Origin: Micromonospora sp. WMMD1082
GTDB lineage: Bacteria > Actinomycetota > Actinomycetes > Mycobacteriales > Micromonosporaceae
Reading direction: 5' to 3'
Length of the DNA: 64,000 bases
NCBI RefSeq assembly: GCF_029626175.1
Contig: NZ_JARUBM010000002.1
Span: 5,287,001 to 5,351,000 of the forward strand
The notes under the pieces: model-generated
Databases searched by the model: none
What the model saw: only the letters and a program-made list of their open reading frames with translations
Told to the model about the DNA's origin: nothing
Shown here: in pieces, positions 8,701 to 14,701 of the stretch
Layout: every line of letters begins with the position of its first letter
How positions within the stretch are numbered: the first letter of the stretch is position 1
Made by a program: the position numbers and the translations under genes

Positions 8701-11700
8701 GCACCACACCTCACCGGCGGCCGCGCCCCCCGCACCGAACCGGAGCGGGTGCTCTGCGAACTCTTCGCCGAGGTGCTCGGGGTGGACGAGATCAGCGTCG
8801 ACGACAGCTTCTTCGACCTGGGCGGGTACTCGCTGCTGGTGGTGCGGCTGGTGAACCGGGTACGCGAGCGACTCGGCGTCGAGCTGGAGATCCGGACCAT
8901 CTTCGACACACCGACCGTCGCCGGGATGGCCCACCACCTGACGGGCGACCACGCCGCGGGCCGGCACCCGGTCGACGATGACCAGCCTCCGCCGCTGGTC
9001 GCCGTGGAGCCGCTGGCACCGGACGCCGTCGCGGCTGCCGACACCGAGCCGGTACGCGGGCCGGCAAGCGAGCCGGTGACCGGGCCGGTGAGCGAGCCGG
9101 ACACGGCGGGTGACGGGGCGGCGGCCGAGGCGGCACCGGGGCGCCCGGACCGGCTTCCCCTCTCCTACGCCCAGCGGCGCCTGTGGTTCCTGGCCCAGAT
9201 GGAGGGCCCGACCGCCACCTACAACGTGCCGATGGCGCTGCGGCTGACCGGGCCGCTGGATCCGCAAGCGTTGCGGGCCGCGCTCGATGACGTGGTGGCC
9301 CGGCACGAGGTGCTGCGTACCGTCTTCCCGTCGGTCGACGGCGAGCCGGTGCAGCAGATCATCGCGGACGCCCACGTCCCGCTGGTCCGTCCGGACGTCG
9401 CGCCGGAACAACTGCCACAGCTTCTCGCCGACGCCGCCGGTACCGTCTTCGATCTCGCCACCGACCTGCCGATCCGGGCGTGGCTGCTGCCCACCGGGCC
9501 GCAGGAGCACGAGCATGAGCACGAGCACGTGCTCATGCTCGTCCTGCACCACATCGCCAGTGACGGCCTCTCCCTGCTGCCACTGCTGACCGACCTGGGC
9601 GTCGCCTACACGGCCCGCCGTGGCGGGCAGGCGCCGACCTGGCGACCGCTGCCGATGCAGTACGCCGACCACACCCTGCGCCAACGGGCGCAACTCGGCG
9701 ACGTCACCGACCCGGACAGCCCGCTGGGCCGCCAGCTCGCCTACTGGAAGCGGACGCTGGCGCAACTACCGCCCGCGCTGCCACTGCCCGCCGACCGGCC
9801 CCGCCCCGCCGTCGCCAGCTACCGGGGCGACCTGCTCACCTTCCCGATCGGCGCCGAGCTGCACGCCCGCCTGCTCCACCTGACCCAACGCCACCGGGTC
9901 AGCATGTTCATGCTCTTCCAGGCCGCGTTCGCCGCCCTGCTGACCCGCCTCGGTGCGGGCACCGACATTCCGGTGGGCGCACCCACCGCCGGCCGGCCCG
10001 AGGCCGAACTCGACGCGCTGGTCGGCTTCTTCGTCAACACCCTGGTGCTGCGCACCGACACCGCCGGGGATCCCAGCTTCGGTGAGCTGCTCACCCGGGT
10101 ACGCGACACCGATCTCGCGGCCTTCGCCCACCAGGACCTGCCGTTCGAACTGCTCGCCGAGGCGCTCAATCCGCCGCGTACCGCCGCGCACCACCCCCTG
10201 TTCCAGGTGGTGCTCCAGGTCAACAGCGGTGGCGCGGGCAGCCTGCCCCCGCTGGGCGACGTCACCGTGACCGCGGAACTGGTCGACCTGCACGTGGCCA
10301 AGTTCGACCTGGTGCTCGGCGCGGAGGAGAGCTACGCCGACGGCCGGCCGGCCGGCATCCTCGGCTCGTTCGAGTACGCCACCGACCTGTTCGACCGGGA
10401 CACCGTGCACCGGCTGGCGCTCCGGCTGGTCCACCTCCTCGACTCCGTCAGCCGTGATCCGGCGCAGCCGCTGGACGCCATGGACCTGTTCCTGCCGGGG
10501 GAACGCGACCAGGTTCTCGAGGAGTTCAACCGCACCGGCCATCCGGTCCCCGACGCGGTCCTGCCCGACCTCTTCGAGGCACAGGTGGACCGCAGTCCCG
10601 GTGCCCCCGCCGTCGTCGCGGACACGGGTACCGTCAGCTACGCGGCGCTGGACGAGGCCGCGAACCGGCTCGCGCACCAGCTCATCGCGCACGGGGTCAC
10701 GCCCGCGGCGATCGTCGCGGTCGCGATTCCCCGTCGGGTCGAGCTGATGGTCGCCCTCTACGCCGTACACAAGGCCGGCGCGGCCTACCTACCGTTGGAG
10801 ATCGACCACCCCGCCGAGCGACTGCGGTACGCCGTCCGCCACAGTCGCCCGACCGTCGTCCTGACCACCAGCGACGTCAAGCTGCCCGATCTCGACGTAC
10901 CGGTCGTGGCCCTCGACGACCCACGGATCCGCACCGAACTGGCCAGCCGCCCCGCCACCCGCCCGGCGCGCACCCTGCACACCCGGCACCCCGCGTACGT
11001 GATCTACACCTCCGGCTCGACCGGGCAGCCGAAGGCGGTCGTGGTGTCGCACCACGCGATCGTCAACCGGCTCTGCTGGATGCAGCACCACCACCCCCTC
11101 GGGGCCACCGACCGGGTGCTACAGAAGACACCGGCAGGATTCGACGTGTCGGTACCGGAGTTCTTCGGGCCGCTGCAGGTGGGCGCCGCGCTCGTGCTCG
11201 CCGCACCGGGGGAGCAGGCCGACCCGGGCCGCCTTGCGGCCCGCATCCGCGAGGGCGGGGTCACCGTCGTGCACTTCGTACCGTCGATGCTGCGGGCGTT
11301 CCTGGCCGAGCCCGCCGCGGCGACCTGCACCGGTCTGCGGCGGGTCTTCGTCAGTGGCGAGGAGCTTCCGGCCGTGGTGCAGCGCCGCTTCCACCAGCTC
11401 CTCGATGCGGAACTGCACAACCTGTACGGCCCGACGGAGGCAACCGTCGAGATCACCGCATGGCACTGCCACCCCGGGGACGCCGGACCGGTACCGATCG
11501 GACGACCGGTCTGGAACAGCCGCCTCTACGTCCTCGACGGCCACCTGAACCCGCTACCGATCGGCGTCACCGGCGAGCTGTACCTCGCCGGCCGCCAGCT
11601 CGCCGACGGTTACCAGCGGCAACCGGCCCTGACCGCCCAGCGATTCCTGCCCGACCCGTACGGCCCCGCCGGTGCCCGGATGTATCGCAGCGGTGACCTC

Positions 11701-13950
11701 GCCCGGTGGCGGACCGACGGCGCACTGGAGTTCATGGGCCGCGCGGACGACCAGATGAAGATCCGTGGCCTGCGCATCGAACCCCAGGAGGTGGAGGAGG
11801 CACTCACCCGGCACACCGGCGTCGCGCACGCCGCTGTCGCGGCCCGACCCGCACCGGACGGCGGTGCCCAACTCATCGGCTACCTGGTGCCGGACCCGGC
11901 GACGGAACCCGTGATGCACCGCCTGGCAACGCTGCGCGCCGCCGAGTCACTGCCGTGGCAGCCGCTCCCCGACGGCACCGTCGTCGCGGCACCGGACCGG
12001 GCCACCGCGACCTTCCTGCACCGGGAGCTGTTCGAGGACGGCGCGGTGTCACCGGCACGGCTCGACCTGCCGCCCGGCGCGTGTGTCTTCGACGTCGGCG
12101 CGCACGTCGGCATGTTCAGCCTCGCCCTGCACCGCGCGTACCCGGACGCCGTGACGTACGCCTTCGAGCCGGTGCCCGCGCTGCACGAGATGCTGGAGGT
12201 CAACACCACCCTGTACGGGGTGCCGGCGCGGACCTTCGCCTACGGGCTCGGCGAGACCGACGGCGAGGTCGACTTCACCTACTACCCGCACCTGTCGGTG
12301 ATGTCCGGCCGGTACGCGGACACCGTGGCCGACGCCCGCATCGTCGAGGCGTACGAAGGGGTGTCGGCGGACAGTCCGGACAGTCCCCACTGGCGTGAGC
12401 TGCTCGACGAGCGGCTGCGGCCGGAGCGGCTCACCGTCGCGCTGCGGACCCTCTCCGCCGTCCTCGACGAGACTGCCGTGCCGCGAGTCGACCTACTCAA
12501 GATCGACGTCGAGCGCGGTGAACTCGACGTGCTGCGCGGGATCCGCGACGAGCACTGGCCGCTGATCCGGCAGGTGCTGGTGGAGACCGACGACACCGAT
12601 GGCCGCGCCGACGACCTCACCGCGCTGCTCATCCGCCACGGGTTCGCGGTCACCCGGCGCACGCCGGCACTGCTCGCGGGCACCGGGCTGGTCAGCCTGC
12701 ACGCGGTTCGCCCCGAGGACCCGCCGCCGTCGCCACGACCGGCGCAGGTCGGGTGTCCCCGGTCGGAGGCGGAGTTCGTCGCCGACGTGCGGGACGAGAC
12801 CCGCCACGTACTGCCGGAACACCTGGTGCCCCAGCGCTTCGTCCTGCTCGACCGGCTGCCGCTGTCGACGAACGGCAAGCTCGACCGGTCCCGGCTGCCC
12901 GAGCCCGGCCGGGGCGGGGGTACGGGGCGGGCACCCCGCACCCGCGAGGAGGAGATCGCCTGCGGCGTCGTCGCGGACCTGCTGCGCCTGGACCGGGTCA
13001 CCATCGACGACAACTTCTTCGACCTGGGCGGCCACTCACTGCTGACGGTCCAACTGGTCAACCGGATCGCCGCGGCGACCGGGCGGCAGCTCAGCGTCCG
13101 GTCGGTCTTCGTCACCCCCACCGTCGCCGGGCTGCTCTCCGGCGGACCCGAGCACGGCGGTCTCGACGTCCTGCTGCCGCTGCGCTCCACCGGCAGCCGG
13201 GAGCCGCTGTTCTGCGTCCACCCGTTCACCGGTCTCAGCTGGGGCTACGCGGGGCTCGCCCGGCACCTGGGGCCCGACCGGCCGCTGTACGGCCTTCAGT
13301 CACCCCTGCTCACCGATCCGGACGCGGCGGCACGGGACATCGCGGCCCTGGCCGAGGAGTATCTCGGGCAGATCCGCGCGGTCGCGCCCCGGGGGCCGTA
13401 CCACCTGCTCGGCTGGTCGTTCGGCGGACTGGTGGCCCAGGAGATCGCGGTGCGGCTGCGCGAGCGGGGCGAGCAGGTCGGCGTCCTGGCGCTACTCGAC
13501 GCCTACCCGGTGCCGCAGCAGGGCGCGGCCGCGCAGCCGCCCACCCCGGCCGAGGTGCTCGGCGTGCTCACCGGCGACCCCGAGCTGAGCCGGACCGATT
13601 CCGCACTGTCCGCGTTGCCCGACGACGAGGAACTCGCCCGGCTGGTACGCGGGGCCAACCCCGCGCTGGCGCAGCTGCGGACCGGTGAGATCGCCGCGCT
13701 CGCCCGCGCCGCCGCGAGTCACCTCGACGCGATGCGCCACCACGTGCCCCGCCGCTACGACGGCGAGGTCCTCTTCGTCACCGCCACCGAAGGACGACCC
13801 GAGGACGCGCCCACGGCGGACACGTGGCAGCCGTACGTCGGCGGCGGACTGGCACGGATCGACGTCGCGGCGACACACTGGACGATGACCGAGCCCGCGC
13901 CGCTGGCGGAGATCGGCGAGGTGCTCCGGCAGCGACTCGGCGACGGGTGA
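5734..13950 (+). CDS. Two-module NRPS: C-A-T-C-A(FkbM-MT)-T-TE
   Basis: The product is 2,738 residues. C1 has HHICVDG at ~176. A1 has a YTAGSTG loop at ~652 (Ala for the usual Ser) and a pocket I read as DLGGLGGIGK, loosely like Asp/Asn-type codes but lacking their Lys. T1 has its Ser at ~1033. A linker with repeated SEPV/GP units (nt ~9040-9110) leads to C2 (HHIASDG at ~1272). A2 (YTSGSTG at ~1758) has pocket DVPHFSLVEK, close to the Ser code DVWHFSLVDK. An FkbM-type methyltransferase (VFDVGAHVGMF at ~2118) is inserted in A2 before A10. T2 has its Ser at ~2435. The TE has GWSFGG (Ser ~2562) and a catalytic-type His at ~2715. It would condense the last two residues and release the peptide. 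Starting with a C domain, it needs an upstream donor or acyl starter. The ATG at 5734 follows a G-rich ribosome binding site; GTG codons at 5722 and 5728 are alternatives. Confidence 0.95.
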   Translation: MDSFGDRVRSLPADERDEVLRRLAGSLGEPEQDLIRRRPDDTGPVPLSHLQEHLWFLDRLTPGTSTYNLGATFRLRGRLDVGALCASLHHLIGRHEALRTTVVDRDGRPVQVVHDTGGAVTVVDLSHTPAAERAATAARWAREAVDAPFDLDREPLFRASVAVVGPRDYLLALTMHHICVDGWSAQTLVTELTELYRAAVTGVEPALAVPQVHYPDFALWQRGRPDDTLTGQLDYWQETLRDLPTLSIPTDFPRPAVPSDRSDSVTTVLRGAVVPALREVSRRRGATLFMTLIAAFDAVLSRYTGQDDIVIGTTTTGRHHPQLEQMIGHFVNMVVLRTRVGGNPTFDELLDRVQRTVLGAWRHQDVPFEKVVAAVRPEREAGRNPLFQVGLQLLPEAAVGAPLDLPEVTASLVEAGLDRHPFDLSLTVREAEEALHISADFRTDLFAAPRIERLVTHLCTVLEAVAADSSTVLGELPVLTPIEREQVLEAWQGARRPYLREPVHRQIAAQAARTPRTIALRHGDDQITYRELVERADRLAGYLRGRAVGHEDVVAVGLERGIDTVVAFLAVMNADAAFLPLDLAHPPNRLAYQLDDAGAKVVVSHSRVRHRLPERTGWEPVWLDLDAAAIDAAPKPAGPSPVTESSLVYVLYTAGSTGRPKGVLIEHGALSNFVSWMTGVFELGPGDQMLQYAAVNFDLAEGEIFSALTSGATLVLAPESLRSDPSSLSGLIEAEGITYLGAPPAVLSLIPPADHPLLRKILVGGEALPGDLVNRWRAPGRRFVNGYGPTEITIGCSYYVCEHREWRGQPPIGRAMPNRFVYVLDRFDQPTPIGVPGEITVGGVGLARGYLNAPELTAARFVPNPFRPGELMYRTGDLGIWSETGHLQFLGRIDTQVKLRGVRIELTEIEACLASHPDVRRATVLLRTDLPGGPRLVAYLVPGSRVPDEAELRAHLARDLPANVVPGSYVMLDELPLTTVGKIDHAALPAPHLTGGRAPRTEPERVLCELFAEVLGVDEISVDDSFFDLGGYSLLVVRLVNRVRERLGVELEIRTIFDTPTVAGMAHHLTGDHAAGRHPVDDDQPPPLVAVEPLAPDAVAAADTEPVRGPASEPVTGPVSEPDTAGDGAAAEAAPGRPDRLPLSYAQRRLWFLAQMEGPTATYNVPMALRLTGPLDPQALRAALDDVVARHEVLRTVFPSVDGEPVQQIIADAHVPLVRPDVAPEQLPQLLADAAGTVFDLATDLPIRAWLLPTGPQEHEHEHEHVLMLVLHHIASDGLSLLPLLTDLGVAYTARRGGQAPTWRPLPMQYADHTLRQRAQLGDVTDPDSPLGRQLAYWKRTLAQLPPALPLPADRPRPAVASYRGDLLTFPIGAELHARLLHLTQRHRVSMFMLFQAAFAALLTRLGAGTDIPVGAPTAGRPEAELDALVGFFVNTLVLRTDTAGDPSFGELLTRVRDTDLAAFAHQDLPFELLAEALNPPRTAAHHPLFQVVLQVNSGGAGSLPPLGDVTVTAELVDLHVAKFDLVLGAEESYADGRPAGILGSFEYATDLFDRDTVHRLALRLVHLLDSVSRDPAQPLDAMDLFLPGERDQVLEEFNRTGHPVPDAVLPDLFEAQVDRSPGAPAVVADTGTVSYAALDEAANRLAHQLIAHGVTPAAIVAVAIPRRVELMVALYAVHKAGAAYLPLEIDHPAERLRYAVRHSRPTVVLTTSDVKLPDLDVPVVALDDPRIRTELASRPATRPARTLHTRHPAYVIYTSGSTGQPKAVVVSHHAIVNRLCWMQHHHPLGATDRVLQKTPAGFDVSVPEFFGPLQVGAALVLAAPGEQADPGRLAARIREGGVTVVHFVPSMLRAFLAEPAAATCTGLRRVFVSGEELPAVVQRRFHQLLDAELHNLYGPTEATVEITAWHCHPGDAGPVPIGRPVWNSRLYVLDGHLNPLPIGVTGELYLAGRQLADGYQRQPALTAQRFLPDPYGPAGARMYRSGDLARWRTDGALEFMGRADDQMKIRGLRIEPQEVEEALTRHTGVAHAAVAARPAPDGGAQLIGYLVPDPATEPVMHRLATLRAAESLPWQPLPDGTVVAAPDRATATFLHRELFEDGAVSPARLDLPPGACVFDVGAHVGMFSLALHRAYPDAVTYAFEPVPALHEMLEVNTTLYGVPARTFAYGLGETDGEVDFTYYPHLSVMSGRYADTVADARIVEAYEGVSADSPDSPHWRELLDERLRPERLTVALRTLSAVLDETAVPRVDLLKIDVERGELDVLRGIRDEHWPLIRQVLVETDDTDGRADDLTALLIRHGFAVTRRTPALLAGTGLVSLHAVRPEDPPPSPRPAQVGCPRSEAEFVADVRDETRHVLPEHLVPQRFVLLDRLPLSTNGKLDRSRLPEPGRGGGTGRAPRTREEEIACGVVADLLRLDRVTIDDNFFDLGGHSLLTVQLVNRIAAATGRQLSVRSVFVTPTVAGLLSGGPEHGGLDVLLPLRSTGSREPLFCVHPFTGLSWGYAGLARHLGPDRPLYGLQSPLLTDPDAAARDIAALAEEYLGQIRAVAPRGPYHLLGWSFGGLVAQEIAVRLRERGEQVGVLALLDAYPVPQQGAAAQPPTPAEVLGVLTGDPELSRTDSALSALPDDEELARLVRGANPALAQLRTGEIAALARAAASHLDAMRHHVPRRYDGEVLFVTATEGRPEDAPTADTWQPYVGGGLARIDVAATHWTMTEPAPLAEIGEVLRQRLGDG
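9505..9546 (+). repeat. Intragenic GAGCAC/GAGCAT repeat with hairpin
   Basis: Short GAGCAC/GAGCAT units encode Glu-His repeated four times just before the HHIASDG active site of C2. Read as DNA, GAGCATGAGCAC at 9511-9522 and GTGCTCATGCTC at 9529-9540 form a perfect inverted repeat with a six-base spacer. It looks like a local repeat expansion inside the coding sequence that keeps the frame. Confidence 0.6.
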
Positions 13951-13965
13951 GACGACCGGACCAAC

Positions 13966-14002
13966 GTCCACCCCGGGGGTCGCCGGACCGCCCGGGGTGG
14001 AC
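13966..14002. terminator. Bidirectional hairpin between convergent genes
   Basis: GTCCACCCCGGG at 13966-13977 and CCCGGGGTGGAC at 13991-14002 are perfect 12-base inverted repeats with a 13-base loop. They lie between the NRPS stop at 13950 and the stop of the leftward hotdog gene at 14025, so one hairpin could end both transcripts. Confidence 0.65.
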
Positions 14003-14024
14003 CTGCACCGCCGGGGGTGGGCGG

Positions 14025-14429
14025 TCACCGCGCCGGAGGCACCACCACGGTGGCCTCGGCGGTGACCGCGACGACGGGTGGGTCCAGCGGGCGGGCCGAG
14101 GTGACCCCCCGTTCGGGCTCGGCCCGGCAGAGCACCGAGCAGGTCAGGGCGACCGTACGGGACCGGGTGCGGACCCGGGTCACCGTGCCGGCGAACTCGA
14201 CCACGTCGCCGGCACGGATCGGAGCGTGGAACTCGACGGCCCGGTAGCCGGCGAGCAGCCCCTCGTCGCCGTCGGTGCGGATGGCGAGTTCGGTGACCGC
14301 GTCACCGAAGCCGGCCAGCGCGTACGCGCCGTTGACCAGGTCGCCCGCGTAGCGGACGTCGGACCGGGAGACGTAGCGCCGGTGCGTCACGGTCACGCCG
14401 AGACGGGGATCGTCGTCGGAGCTGCTCAC
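14025..14429 (-). CDS. 3-aminobutyryl-CoA ammonia-lyase-like hotdog enzyme
   Basis: The 134-residue product resembles the hotdog-fold 3-aminobutyryl-CoA / beta-alanyl-CoA ammonia-lyase family (Kal type) over its whole length. Shared features are YAGDLVNGAYALAGFGD, TELAIRTDGDEGLLAGY, VEFHAPIRAGDVVEF and a C-terminal VVVPP. These enzymes add ammonia to, or remove it from, a 3-carbon or 4-carbon acyl thioester. The GTG start at 14429 overlaps the stop of the upstream carrier protein gene (GTGA), so the two are translationally coupled. I infer that the substrate is an acyl group on that carrier rather than on CoA, giving a beta-amino acyl or enoyl unit. A generic thioesterase role is the main alternative. 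Confidence 0.75.
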   Translation of the reverse strand: MSSSDDDPRLGVTVTHRRYVSRSDVRYAGDLVNGAYALAGFGDAVTELAIRTDGDEGLLAGYRAVEFHAPIRAGDVVEFAGTVTRVRTRSRTVALTCSVLCRAEPERGVTSARPLDPPVVAVTAEATVVVPPAR

Positions 14430-14701
14430 CGTGGGGTGCCTTCCGTCAGGTCGCCGTCCAACTGCGCCACCACCAGGCGGGCCAACAGCTCGCCGGTGGG
14501 TTGCTGGAAGAACGCGGCGGCGTCCACCTCGACCTCGAAGACCAAGTTGGTGCGGTTCACCAGCCGGATCAGGGCGAGGCTGTCGGCGCCCAGCTCGAAC
14601 AGGTTCGCCGTGGGATCGATCTCGTGTCCGGGCAGGACGGCCGCGATGACCTCGTCGCGCAGGAGGGCCGCGACCGGCTCGTGCAGCGAAGCGTCGCTCA
14701 T
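14426..14701 (-). CDS. Free-standing peptidyl/acyl carrier protein
   Basis: The 91-residue protein is a single carrier domain. The phosphopantetheine site is LFELGADSLALIRL, with the modified Ser in GADSL. It sits between the C-A(relict)-T NRPS (its ATG overlaps that gene's stop) and the ammonia-lyase-like gene (its stop overlaps that gene's GTG). The three genes form a tightly coupled leftward operon. It probably holds an intermediate during tailoring outside the main modules. Its sequence is close to that of the other free carrier at 17438 (both have LFE-GxDS-LIRL and an acidic helix III), suggesting a duplicated pair. Confidence 0.9.
   Translation of the reverse strand: MSDASLHEPVAALLRDEVIAAVLPGHEIDPTANLFELGADSLALIRLVNRTNLVFEVEVDAAAFFQQPTGELLARLVVAQLDGDLTEGTPR

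Noticed and set aside
9523..9540. His/Glu-rich repeat as a metal-binding site
   Set aside because: Only four Glu-His units within a C-domain strand, with a parallel DNA-level repeat; slippage is a simpler explanation.
7006..9765. 919-codon open frame on the minus strand inside the first NRPS
   Set aside because: Composition is a mirror of the NRPS codons, no protein motifs, no start site; the plus strand has complete C, A and T motifs through the same span.
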